NCBI GenBank assembly: GCA_036620675.1
Contig: JAZHEE010000051.1
Length of the DNA stretch: 21,620 nucleotides
Direction: 5' to 3' (one strand)
Source: Jejubacter sp036620675
Lineage (GTDB): Bacteria > Pseudomonadota > Gammaproteobacteria > Enterobacterales > Enterobacteriaceae
Part shown: one piece after another, positions 9,103 to 16,574 of the stretch
Layout of the letters: the number at the start of each line of letters is the position of its first letter
How positions within the stretch are numbered: position 1 is the stretch's first letter
Made by a program: the position numbers and the translations under genes
The notes under the pieces: model-generated
What the model saw: only the letters and a program-made list of their open reading frames with translations
What the model was told of the DNA's origin: nothing
The model's database searches: none

Positions 9103-9140
9103 CTTAACGTGAGTTTTCGTTCCACTGAGCGTCAGGCCCC
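9103..9140 (-). repeat. Tn3-type terminal inverted repeat, right
   Basis: This is the 38 bp reverse complement of the left end except for one base (fifth base from the tip, C instead of T). It starts CTTAACGTGAGTTTTCG and ends GCGTCAGGCCCC. It is the second TnpA cleavage site. Confidence 0.97.
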
Positions 9141-9145
9141 TGGAT
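9141..9145. repeat. Target site duplication, right copy (TGGAT)
   Basis: This is an exact match to 1732-1736 directly outside the right inverted repeat. It falls inside the transporter codons for Val-Ile-Gln, and counting it once restores the frame. Confidence 0.95.
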
Positions 9146-9526
9146 CACCCGCATCAGAATCAGTAGCGCCGGGGCCCACATGCCGATGCTTTCATAGCTG
9201 GGCAGCAGCCCGATTGCCACCGTGGCGCCCCCCATCAGCGAAAGGGTCAGTACCAGCGTCTTTTTACGCCCGATGCGATCGCCGATATGAGCGAACAGCA
9301 CGCCGCCAACAGGGCGAATAAAAAAGGTCAGGGAGAATGAGAGCCAGGAAAGCATCAGCCCGATGACCGGGTCTACCATCGGGAAGAAAATCTTGTTAAA
9401 CACCAGCGCGGCCGCAGTGCCATACAGAAAATAGTCGAACCACTCAATGGAGCTGCCAGTCAGACTGGCGATAAGTACCTTCCTGTTTTTGCGCAGAATG
9501 GCGGCGCTGCTATCATGGGCTGTCAT
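9141..9526 (-). pseudogene. MFS (MHS family) transporter, N-terminal part, split by Tn3-type insertion
   Basis: This is the first 128 codons of the transporter whose remainder is at 798-1736. The start at 9526 (MTAHDSSAAILRKNRK) has a good GAGG ribosome site; a more distal start is possible but poorly placed. Features typical of MHS symporters are present: a first helix with SIEWFDYFLYG, the loop-2/3 motif GDRIGRKKTL and LMRVIQG at the break. Reading continues into the inverted repeat and stops after a few foreign residues, leaving roughly four membrane segments. That product cannot transport. The gene kept its original promoter side, facing away from ydcF. Confidence 0.88.
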
Positions 9527-9929
9527 CGTTTTTTCCTCGCAGGCGAGATCCGCAAGTGACACCGAATCGCCAAATTGGGTGCAACCGCAGTGGATGTTAA
9601 GGTTGTTAATTTGTTAATCAGCCTGGGGTTTTGTGTAATATTTGGCAAGAAGATATCCTGATGGAAACCCCAAAAACTGCCCTGTGAAAGGGTTTTTTAT
9701 CCCGGATTTTCAGCAGGAAACCGCATAAAAAGATAAAAAACAGCCTCTGGTCTGGTCTGTTATCAGGGTGCAACCGGGCAATTTTTGGATGTTTCTGGTT
9801 ATTTCTGTCTGATGAAAATTTTGTGCGGAAGCCGTCAAAAATTTACCTGCGGTTTAGGATTCATCTCTGCGAATGCCGTTACGTCCGGCGTTACTATGGC
9901 GCCTGGTTTTGACGTAAGGAGTGATGATA
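9527..9929. promoter_or_regulatory. Divergent control region between the transporter and ydcF
   Basis: These 403 bp lie between two genes that point away from each other, so both promoters should be here. An 11 bp direct repeat GGGTGCAACCG is present at 9577-9587 and 9766-9776, which could be regulator half-sites. A small hairpin CCCT-GTGAA-AGGG (9680-9692) followed by six T resembles a weak terminator pointing toward ydcF and could end a short leader transcript. I see no coding region. Confidence 0.45.
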
Positions 9930-10730
9930 ATGATAACGACTTTTCCCACACTTGACGGGGAAACGCTGAACGCGGTCAACACTCTGGGTCGCTGGCTGGC
10001 GCAGGATGACTATAGCGCTGAACCGAATGTCGGGAGGGCCGGGGCGATCGTCCTGGCTGGCAACGCGGCGATTCCAGCTATTGACGCCGCCTGTCGGCTG
10101 GCCGCCGGAAGCTCTCTGCCGCTGGTACTCAGCGGCGGCATCGGCCATTCGACCACGTTCCTTTATTCGGCGATTGCGCAGCATCCCCGCTATAACTCCA
10201 TTCCCACCACTGGGCGTCCGGAAGCGGCCATTCTGGCGGATATCGCCCGGGAATTCTGGAATATGCCGCAAGAGCGGCTGTATACCGAGACTCGCTCCAC
10301 CAACTGCGGTGAAAATGCGCAGTACACCCGGGAACTGATGGCGCAAAGCGGCATTAACCCCGAAAGCGCGATTCTGGTTCAGGATCCGACCATGATGCGG
10401 CGTACGGTGGCGACTTTCGCCAGAGTCTGGCGCGCTGAGGCGACGGCGCCGCGCTGGATAGGCTATCCCGGTTTCGTCCCCGAAGTGGTTAACGGCAAAC
10501 GCAGTCTGAGCTACGCCGGCAACAGCGATGGTCTGTGGCCGCCGGAACGCTATCTGGCATTGTTGCTGGGGGAGATTCCGCGCCTGCGTGACGACGAGCA
10601 GGGCTACGGCCCCAGGGGGCGGGATTTTATCGAACATGTCGATATTCCGCCCCAGGTGGAGGCGGCCTGGCAGCACATGGTTGACGACGATAGACTGACC
10701 GGCCTGCTGCGTCAGCGTTCAATGCTGTAA
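9930..10730 (+). CDS. ydcF: YdcF family protein (DUF218)
   Basis: The product has 266 residues, the same length as E. coli YdcF. It aligns from the N-terminus (MITTFPTL, against MNITPFPTL in E. coli) through LSGGIGHSTTFLYSAIAQHP, TNCGENAQ, VQDPTMMRRT and the C-terminal RLRDDEQGYGPRGRDFI. YdcF has a Rossmann-like DUF218 fold reported to bind S-adenosylmethionine; its physiological role is unknown. Earlier in-frame starts at 9921 (GTG) and 9924 lie too close to the AAGGAG site at 9916-9921, while 9930 is 8 bases from it. The gene sits before aldA as in E. coli and has its own terminator. Confidence 0.93.
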   Translation: MITTFPTLDGETLNAVNTLGRWLAQDDYSAEPNVGRAGAIVLAGNAAIPAIDAACRLAAGSSLPLVLSGGIGHSTTFLYSAIAQHPRYNSIPTTGRPEAAILADIAREFWNMPQERLYTETRSTNCGENAQYTRELMAQSGINPESAILVQDPTMMRRTVATFARVWRAEATAPRWIGYPGFVPEVVNGKRSLSYAGNSDGLWPPERYLALLLGEIPRLRDDEQGYGPRGRDFIEHVDIPPQVEAAWQHMVDDDRLTGLLRQRSML

Positions 10731-10734
10731 CGAT

Positions 10735-10778
10735 AATGACCGTTTGACGACCTTCTGGCGCAAACGGTCATTTTTTTT
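10735..10778 (+). terminator. Intrinsic terminator after ydcF
   Basis: An 11 bp perfect stem (AATGACCGTTT at 10735-10745 with AAACGGTCATT at 10762-10772) leads into a run of eight T (10771-10778). It separates ydcF from aldA. Confidence 0.9.
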
Positions 10779-10940
10779 CCGCGCCTGACAGGTCGTTATG
10801 ACCGTTTCGCGCTATTTTCTTCGATGGTGGTCACAAATTTCTCTCCCGTTCTGCCTTTTGTTCACCTGAATCCTTAATTTTTAACAATAAAATCACTTTG
10901 CTCCTCACTATCATTTACAAATTGCAAAAGGAGAGCGGCG

Positions 10941-12409
10941 ATGACAGCCCCCGTTACTTATCAAATGTATATCGATGGCGAATTCCAGAATGGTCAGGGC
11001 AGTGACTGGATGGATGTGATTAATCCGTCGACCGAAGAGATTATTGCCCGTATCCCCGACGGCACGGCCGATGACGCCCGCCGCGCTATCGAAGCCGCCG
11101 AACGCGCCCAGCCGCAATGGGAAGCGTTGCCCGCCATTGAACGTGCGGGCTGGCTGCGCAAGATTGCCGCGGGTATTCGCGAGCGGGCCGACGAGATAGC
11201 CCGGGTCATCGTGGCGGAGGGGGGCAAAACGCAGCAGCTCGCTGCGGTTGAAGTCGCCTTCACTGCCGACTATATGGAGTATATGGCGGAGTGGGCCAGA
11301 CGCTATGAAGGGGAGATCGTGCAGAGCGACCGCCCCGGGGAAAATATTCTGGTCTTTAAACGGGCGCTGGGGGTGACCACCGGTATTCTGCCATGGAACT
11401 TTCCGTTCTTCCTGATCGCCCGCAAACTCGCTCCGGCACTGATTACCGGTAACACCATTGTGGTGAAACCCAGTGAATTTACCCCGGGTAACGCCGCCAT
11501 TTTTGCCGGGATCGTCCACCAGGTCGGACTGCCGCGCGGCGTGTTCAGCATGGTGCTGGGGCGCGGCGAAACCGTGGGCCAGGAGCTGGCAGGCAACCCT
11601 AAGGTGGCGATGGTCAGTATGACCGGCAGCGTGGCGGCGGGCGAAAAAATTATGGCAGCGGCGGCGAAAAAATTATGGCAGCGGCGGCGAAAAATATCAC
11701 CAAAGTCTGCCTGGAACTGGGGGGCAAAGCCCCGGCCATCGTGATGGACGATGCCGATCTGGAGCTGGCGGTGAAGGCCATTGCCGACTCGCGGGTCATC
11801 AATACCGGGCAGGTGTGTAACTGCGCGGAGCGAGTCTACGTGCAAAGAGCAATTTATCCGCGCTTTATCGCACGGATGCAGGAAGTGCTGGGGGCGGCAC
11901 AGTTTGGCGACCCGGCGCAGCGCGACGATATCGCCATGGGGCCCTTGATTAACCAGGCCGCGCTCGACCGGGTGCAGCAGAAGGTACAGCGCGCCGTAGC
12001 GCAGGGCGCCCGCCTGGCGCTGGGCGGTGAAGCTCCGCAGGGCAAAGGCTATTTTTATCCGCCGACCCTGCTGGTGGATGTTGAACAGTCCATGGACATC
12101 ATGCACGAAGAGACCTTTGGCCCGGTGCTGCCGGTGGCGACCTTCGACACTCTGGAGCAGGCTATCGCCATGGCTAATGACAGCGATTACGGTCTGACTT
12201 CATCCATCTATACCCGCGACCTGAATACCGCCATGAAAGCGATTAAGCGGCTGAAGTTCGGCGAAACTTACATTAATCGCGAAAACTTTGAGGCAATGCA
12301 GGGATTCCACGCGGGCTGGCGCAAGTCCGGCATCGGCGGCGCCGACGGTAAGCATGGCCTGCATGAGTATCTGCAAACCCAGGTAGTCTATCTGCAACAG
12401 CACGACTAA
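10941..12409 (+). pseudogene. aldA: Lactaldehyde/glycolaldehyde dehydrogenase AldA, frameshifted by a 23 bp duplication
   Basis: AldA is a cytosolic NAD-dependent aldehyde dehydrogenase that oxidises L-lactaldehyde and glycolaldehyde in fucose, rhamnose and glycol use. The N-terminal frame (MTAPVTYQMYIDGEFQNG) runs with PWNFPFFLIARKLAPAL and the NAD-site region SMTGSVAAGEKIM to 11663. A 23 bp unit is then repeated in tandem (11641-11663 and 11664-11686), shifting the frame, and the first frame ends at 11744. The second frame carries KVCLELGGKAPAIVMDDADL and the catalytic Cys in NTGQVCNCAERVYVQ, ending at 12409. Removing one repeat gives 481 codons reading AGEKIMAAAAKNITK, against 479 residues in E. 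coli. The ribosome site is AAAGGAG. As it stands the product lacks the catalytic Cys. It could be a true mutation, a reversible slip or an assembly error. Confidence 0.92.
11641..11686. repeat. 23 bp perfect tandem duplication inside aldA
   Basis: Two identical adjacent 23-mers, starting GCGAAAAAATTATGG and ending GCAGCGGCG, are followed by a partial third start (GCGAAAAATATC). The length is not a multiple of three, so it breaks the frame. The poly-A and GCGGCG content would favour slippage. Confidence 0.95.
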
Positions 12410-12414
12410 CCCAT

Positions 12415-12440
12415 CGCTCCCCCGGCGCGCCAGGGGAGCG
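12415..12440 (+). terminator. Possible stem-loop after aldA
   Basis: CGCTCCCC (12415-12422) pairs with GGGGAGCG (12433-12440) across a GC-rich loop. No T run follows directly, so it may be only a weak terminator or an mRNA-stabilising hairpin between aldA and the next gene. Confidence 0.4.
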
Positions 12441-12481
12441 TAGCTCTGCTACCTTTATAAAAAAGGGGCGGAGACAGGGCG

Positions 12482-13363
12482 ATGGGCGATACCATATTTC
12501 ATCCAGGCGAACAGGCGGTACGGGCGAAAAAGCTCGGCGATAAGGCCGCGGCACGCCGCGGCGCCACTATCCACGACGGAATCTATGGTCAGGCCCAGGC
12601 CTACGTGGGCCATATGTTTATGGTGCTGGCAGGCAGCGTGGATAGTGACGGCTATCCCTGGGCCTCGTTGCTGGTGGGGCCGCCTGGCTTTGCCGATGCC
12701 GGCCATCCTCAGTATCTGAATCTGAACCTGCCTGAAGCGCAGCGCGATCCCGCCGATCCGCTGTGGGCTAATCTGCGTCATCATCCACGGCTGGGACTGC
12801 TGTTTATCGATCTTAACAGCCGCCAGCGGCTGCGGGTTAACGGACGGCTTAACAGCCTGACCCGCGGTGATCTGGAGCTTTCTGTCAGCGAAGCGTACGG
12901 CAACTGTCCGAAGTATATTCAGCAGAGGCGGGTGGTTCATGCCAGCCTGACGGCGCCCGATGCCTCGCCGCAGCGCGGCAGTCGGTTGACCGAAGAGCTG
13001 CTGGCGCTGATTCGCCATTGCGATACGCTGTTTGTGGCTTCCGACTGGCCGGAAAGCGGTTGCGATGTTTCGCACCGCGGCGGCGCGCCGGGCTTCGTTC
13101 AGGTGGAGCAGGGGCGGCGCTTGCGGATCCCGGATTATCCCGGAAACAATATGTTTAATACCCTGGGCAATTTTTCTTTGAATCCCAAAGGGGGGATCTG
13201 CATTGTGGATTTCAGTCGTTCCCGGCTGTTGCAACTGACCGGGGATGTGACCCTGCATCTGGAGCAGAATTTCTGGGAATTCGAGGTGCGGGAGTGGTTG
13301 TGGCGCACGCTTCCGGCGCGCCTGAGCTGGTCGGAACCTCAGGCGTCGCCGTTTAACGTTTAA
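12482..13363 (+). CDS. Pyridoxamine 5'-phosphate oxidase-like flavin-binding family protein
   Basis: The product has 293 residues and no signal peptide. It resembles the COG3576-type flavin-nucleotide-binding proteins with a split-barrel, PNPOx-like fold. The first half has GHMFMVLAGSVDSDGYPWAS and RLGLLFIDLNSRQRLRVNGR, the barrel strands that hold the flavin, then EAYGNCPKYIQQRR. A second barrel copy follows (ATLFVASDWPESGCDVSHRG-like segment, then VDFSRSRLLQLTGDV). Members are probably flavin- or heme-dependent redox proteins; the substrate is unknown. The gene starts 72 bp after aldA with a GGCGGAG ribosome site and converges on gapC. It is not part of the E. coli K-12 aldA-gapC interval, so it is a lineage-specific gain here or a loss there. 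Confidence 0.8.
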   Translation: MGDTIFHPGEQAVRAKKLGDKAAARRGATIHDGIYGQAQAYVGHMFMVLAGSVDSDGYPWASLLVGPPGFADAGHPQYLNLNLPEAQRDPADPLWANLRHHPRLGLLFIDLNSRQRLRVNGRLNSLTRGDLELSVSEAYGNCPKYIQQRRVVHASLTAPDASPQRGSRLTEELLALIRHCDTLFVASDWPESGCDVSHRGGAPGFVQVEQGRRLRIPDYPGNNMFNTLGNFSLNPKGGICIVDFSRSRLLQLTGDVTLHLEQNFWEFEVREWLWRTLPARLSWSEPQASPFNV

Positions 13364-13384
13364 TATCGCCGGGAACTCACGGCC

Positions 13385-14386
13385 TTACAGGCGGGCATAT
13401 TTATCAAGCACCCTTACCAGTTGGGTGACGAAGCCATATTCGTTATCGTACCAGGCGACCGTTTTCACCAGCTGCGATTCGCCCGCTTGCGTGACTTCAG
13501 TCTGGGTAGCGTCGAACACCGAGCCGTAGTGGCTACCGATAATATCGCCGGAGACCAGCTCTTCGTCGGTATAGCCGAACGCCTCGTTATTTTCGGTCGC
13601 CTTTTTCAGCGCGGCATTCACCTCATCCGCCGTGACTTTTTTATCCAGAATCGATACCAGCTCGGTCACCGAGCCGGTTTTTACCGGCACCCGTTGGGCA
13701 TGGCCCTTAAGTTTGCCGCTCAGAGCCGGGATCACCAGCCCGATAGCCTTTGCCGCCCCGGTGGTGTGCGGAATGATGTTTTCGGCCGCCGCCCGCGAGG
13801 CGCGCAGATTTTTACCACGCGGGCCGTCTACCAGCGCCTGAGTACCGGTATAGGCATGAATGGTGGTCATGGTGCCCAGTCTGATTCCGAAGCTGTCATG
13901 CAGGGCTTTCGCCATCGGCGCCAGGCAGTTGGTGGTGCAGGACGCGACCGAGAGCAATTTATCGCTGGCGTCCATGGTGTCGTCGTTGACGTTAAACACC
14001 ACGGTCTTCATATCGCCTGCGGGGGCGGAAATCAGTACTTTCTTCGCCCCGGCGTCGAGATGTGCCCGGGCCTTATCCGCCGAGGTGTAAAAGCCGGTGC
14101 TTTCCACCACAATATCCACGCCGAGCTCCCCCCAGGGCAGTTTTTCCGCCTCTTTAATCGCATAAACCGCAATCTTGTTACCGTCGACAATCAGAGCATC
14201 GTCGCTGTATTCCACCGACCATGGAAACGGGCCGTAGTTAGAGTCATGCTTCAGCAGGTAGGCCAGCACTTCAGGCGAGGTCAGATCGTTAATAGCGATA
14301 ACCTGATGATTTCCCGATACTTCAAGCAGCCTGCGTAGCACCAGGCGCCCGATACGTCCAAAACCGTTAATGGCAATATTACTCAT
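13385..14386 (-). CDS. gapC: Glyceraldehyde-3-phosphate dehydrogenase, type I (GapC)
   Basis: This enzyme catalyses NAD-dependent oxidative phosphorylation of glyceraldehyde 3-phosphate to 1,3-bisphosphoglycerate in the cytosol. The 333-residue chain is complete: the NAD motif NGFGRIGR (7-14), D34 for the NAD ribose, catalytic C150 in SVASCTTNCLAP, H177 in TTIHAYT and the C-terminal WYDNEYGF. The ATG at 14386 has an AAGGAG site seven bases upstream. Its position between aldA and cybB identifies it as gapC rather than gapA. The E. coli K-12 gapC is broken, but nothing here indicates a defect. It is transcribed away from cybB and converges on the flavoprotein gene with only 21 bp between the stops. 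Confidence 0.95.
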   Translation of the reverse strand: MSNIAINGFGRIGRLVLRRLLEVSGNHQVIAINDLTSPEVLAYLLKHDSNYGPFPWSVEYSDDALIVDGNKIAVYAIKEAEKLPWGELGVDIVVESTGFYTSADKARAHLDAGAKKVLISAPAGDMKTVVFNVNDDTMDASDKLLSVASCTTNCLAPMAKALHDSFGIRLGTMTTIHAYTGTQALVDGPRGKNLRASRAAAENIIPHTTGAAKAIGLVIPALSGKLKGHAQRVPVKTGSVTELVSILDKKVTADEVNAALKKATENNEAFGYTDEELVSGDIIGSHYGSVFDATQTEVTQAGESQLVKTVAWYDNEYGFVTQLVRVLDKYARL

Positions 14387-14561
14387 GAGTAACTCCTTGC
14401 GCGAAGGTTGTTTAAACTCACTAAGTGATAGTTCAGGTAACGGACAGCCGCAAACGCGTTCGATGCGGGATCAATTAACCTGTTGATTGTGGGTGAAACT
14501 TAATGTGAAGTTCGGCACCGCCGGTTAATCTTAGGGCGGGATCCACGAAAAAGGATGATCT
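14387..14561. promoter_or_regulatory. Divergent control region of gapC and cybB
   Basis: These 175 bp lie between two diverging starts and must hold the promoters of both. The cybB ribosome site AAAGGATG is directly before the ATG at 14562. I could not identify a convincing -35/-10 pair or an operator palindrome. Confidence 0.4.
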
Positions 14562-15098
14562 ATGCAAGATAAATTCTCTTCACTGCAAATTCGCCTGCAC
14601 TGGCTGGTGCTGCTGCTGATTGCCGTGGCTTATTGCGCCATGGAGTTTCGCGGGCTGGCGCCGCGCGAATATCGACCGGTGTTTAAGACGTTACACTTTG
14701 CCAGCGGTCTGCTGGTGCTGATTCTGATGGTAGTACGGCTGGCGTTACGCGCGACGCGACCAACGCCGCCGATTGTGCCAAAACCGCCTGCCTGGGCGAC
14801 CGGTCTGGCGCATCTGGGCCACAGCGCGCTGTATCTGATTTTTCTGGCGCTGCCGGTGCTGGGGTTCCTGGTCATGTATGACAAAGGCCAGGCCTGGAAC
14901 GTGCTGGGTATCCCTATGCCCCATGCGATTGAACTGAATGAGGATCGTCGCCAGAGCCTGAAAGATCTGCACGAGCTGATTGCCAACATCGGCTATTTTG
15001 TGATTGCCCTACACGCCGCTGCGGCGCTGTTTCACCACTATATCTGGCATGACAATACGCTGCTGCGCATGATGCCACGCCGTCGCGACGGTCAGTAA
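14562..15098 (+). CDS. cybB: Cytochrome b561 (CybB)
   Basis: CybB is a small diheme b-type cytochrome of the inner membrane; E. coli CybB is a superoxide:ubiquinone oxidoreductase. The product has 178 residues (176 in E. coli) and four hydrophobic segments, near residues 12-28, 44-62, 85-103 and 142-160. Histidines suitable for heme ligation sit in or beside them: H13 (RLHWL), H45 (KTLHFASG), H137 (DLHELI) and H151 (ALHAAAA). The position after divergent gapC matches E. coli. The gene ends with a GC-rich hairpin. Confidence 0.93.
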   Translation: MQDKFSSLQIRLHWLVLLLIAVAYCAMEFRGLAPREYRPVFKTLHFASGLLVLILMVVRLALRATRPTPPIVPKPPAWATGLAHLGHSALYLIFLALPVLGFLVMYDKGQAWNVLGIPMPHAIELNEDRRQSLKDLHELIANIGYFVIALHAAAALFHHYIWHDNTLLRMMPRRRDGQ

Positions 15099-15104
15099 TC
15101 CCCA

Positions 15105-15130
15105 GGCGCCGGACGTGCCCGGCGCCGTTT
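15105..15130 (+). terminator. Probable terminator after cybB
   Basis: GGCGCCGG (15105-15112) pairs with CCGGCGCC (15119-15126) over a six-base loop, followed by G and three T (15128-15130). The stem is strong but the T tract short. Confidence 0.6.
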
Positions 15131-15256
15131 CATCAACTACCCTTTCTCCAGGATTAAGCTGCGCTTTGCGGGCTATTACTCACGTATTGCATTTTAGCGG
15201 CGTACAATTTTTGCCGCAGATGCGAATATCGCCGTCTTATTATTCATCGAGGAAAT

Positions 15257-16420
15257 ATGAAAGCCGTTGTTAAGAAATTCCTGTGTTGTGCCGCGCCAGC
15301 CGCAGCGTTGATGATTGGTGCGCCGTCAGTTCAGGCGGCGCAGCAGGCCGGGGTAGAATCCCAGGGAGCGGTTCAGCCGTCGCCCGTTGAAAAATCCGTA
15401 CTGCCAGCAGAACATGGATTGAGTGAAGCCGCGGAACAGTATCGGATCATCTATCCTTCCGTAAGCGGCGTGGATGGTAAAACGCCGCGTCGGGACAGCG
15501 CCGCCGTATTTATCCCCAAAGGGCAGATGCCGAAAGGGGGATGGCCGGTAGTGGTCTGGGCACACGGCACGATCGGCGTCGCCAGTGGTTGCGCTCCGTC
15601 GCTGAATCCGCGCACCGTTCGCGACAGCCAGTATCTCAATACCTGGCTGTCGCTGGGGTTTGCCATTGTCGCGCCGGACTATGCCGGTCTGGGATCTGAT
15701 GGTTTACATCATTACCTTAATACCCGGGCGGAGGCCTGGAGCGTGCTGGATAGCGTGCGGGCCGCACTGAAAAACTTCCCGCTGCGTAACCAACTGGTGC
15801 TGGTGGGGCAGTCCCAGGGCGCTCATGCCGCTTTTGCCAGCGCGGGCTGGCAGCCGAAGTACGCCCCGGAGCTGAATATCCGCATGACGGTATTGACCGG
15901 AACGCCGTATTTTGATTCCGAGACCACGGCGGCCCAGATATTCGGCATAGAGGAGAAAGCCACAGCGAAGGGCGGCGATCCCAGGATCCCCTACGTGTTT
16001 TATATCTACCTGGCTGCGGCGGAGTCACTGCCGAAACTAAAACCGTCCACATATTTCCAGCCGACGGCGCTGCCCGTGCTGGCCGAGGCGAAGACGCAGT
16101 GCATTACGCCGCTCACTGAGAAGGTCATGAAGGAGAAACTGAATGCGGCGAACAGCCTGAAACCTGGGATTCAGGCGCTGCTGGAGGCCAGTAGCGAAGC
16201 GATGCGCTATCCTACGCTTACTATCAATAGTCCGGTATTTATCGGGATTGGCGATGCCGATATCAATGTGCCTACGGCGATGCAGCAGCGTTTCGCCTAT
16301 GCGGTTCGCCTGGCAGGCACCGAGGTCGAAGTGCATGAATATCCCGGCCTCGACCACAGCGGTACCGTGAATCCATCCCTGCGCGATTCGGTGCCTTTTG
16401 TTCTGAAACATCTGAAATAA
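15257..16420 (+). CDS. Secreted alpha/beta hydrolase, secretory-lipase-like
   Basis: The 387-residue product starts with a signal peptide (MKAVVKKFLC..., cleavage probably after PSVQA at 27), so it should be periplasmic or exported. The alpha/beta-hydrolase pattern is clear: the oxyanion segment VVVWAHGTIG, VAPDYAGLGSDG, the nucleophile elbow GQSQG with S186, an acid in GIGDADINVP (D333 by position) and H367 in GLDHSG. This arrangement resembles the LIP family of secretory lipases and related esterases. The natural substrate is unknown. The ribosome site GAGGAAA precedes the ATG. It stands alone between cybB and the DUF1971 gene, and 158 bp upstream leave room for a promoter. Confidence 0.8.
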   Translation: MKAVVKKFLCCAAPAAALMIGAPSVQAAQQAGVESQGAVQPSPVEKSVLPAEHGLSEAAEQYRIIYPSVSGVDGKTPRRDSAAVFIPKGQMPKGGWPVVVWAHGTIGVASGCAPSLNPRTVRDSQYLNTWLSLGFAIVAPDYAGLGSDGLHHYLNTRAEAWSVLDSVRAALKNFPLRNQLVLVGQSQGAHAAFASAGWQPKYAPELNIRMTVLTGTPYFDSETTAAQIFGIEEKATAKGGDPRIPYVFYIYLAAAESLPKLKPSTYFQPTALPVLAEAKTQCITPLTEKVMKEKLNAANSLKPGIQALLEASSEAMRYPTLTINSPVFIGIGDADINVPTAMQQRFAYAVRLAGTEVEVHEYPGLDHSGTVNPSLRDSVPFVLKHLK

Positions 16421-16431
16421 TCCGCCTTATT

Positions 16432-16459
16432 GCAGGCATTAGCGAGCGCTGGTGCCTGC
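16432..16459 (+). terminator. Weak stem-loop after the hydrolase gene
   Basis: GCAGGCA (16432-16438) pairs with TGCCTGC (16453-16459). No T run follows, so this is at best a weak terminator. Confidence 0.3.
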
Positions 16460-16574
16460 GTCAATATCAATAAGATGTATTTTAAAAGCATCTTTTGAAA
16501 CAAAGCCCCATCCTGAACGTGGTGAAATAAAGACTGAGACAGCATCGTTTAAGCTAAATACGAGGAAGTAAGTT

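Larger units (their letters stand above)
1737..9140. mobile_element. Complete Tn3-family transposon carrying an autotransporter metalloprotease-like gene
   Basis: This is a 7404 bp unit transposon. It is bounded by 38 bp inverted repeats that differ at one position and by a 5 bp duplication. In order it holds tnpA (minus strand), a res region, tnpR (plus strand) and one large cargo gene (plus strand). The layout and protein sequences match the Tn3/Tn2 lineage, but the place where Tn3 has its TEM beta-lactamase holds a 1102-residue autotransporter. No resistance gene is present. Transposase, resolvase, res and both ends look intact, so the element may still move. It interrupts an MHS transporter gene. 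The exact target duplication suggests a fairly recent direct insertion. Confidence 0.96.

Noticed and set aside
1737..9140. Expected beta-lactamase or other resistance gene in the Tn3-type element
   Set aside because: The whole interval between tnpR and the right end is filled by one autotransporter frame plus short flanks; no resistance motif was found.
9894..10676. 260-codon minus-strand frame opposite ydcF
   Set aside because: The plus strand encodes YdcF along its entire length; the antisense peptide is unrecognised.
11675..12409. Independent 244-residue dehydrogenase starting at an ATG in the duplicated segment
   Set aside because: It is the 3' half of aldA shifted by the 23 bp duplication. 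The ATG is an internal Met codon without a ribosome site, and the NAD-binding half would be missing.
11303..14338. Long antisense frames opposite aldA (11303-12106), the flavoprotein (12455-13258) and gapC (13421-14338)
   Set aside because: They are typical shadow frames in GC-rich coding DNA; the opposite strand carries recognisable proteins with catalytic motifs and good ribosome sites.
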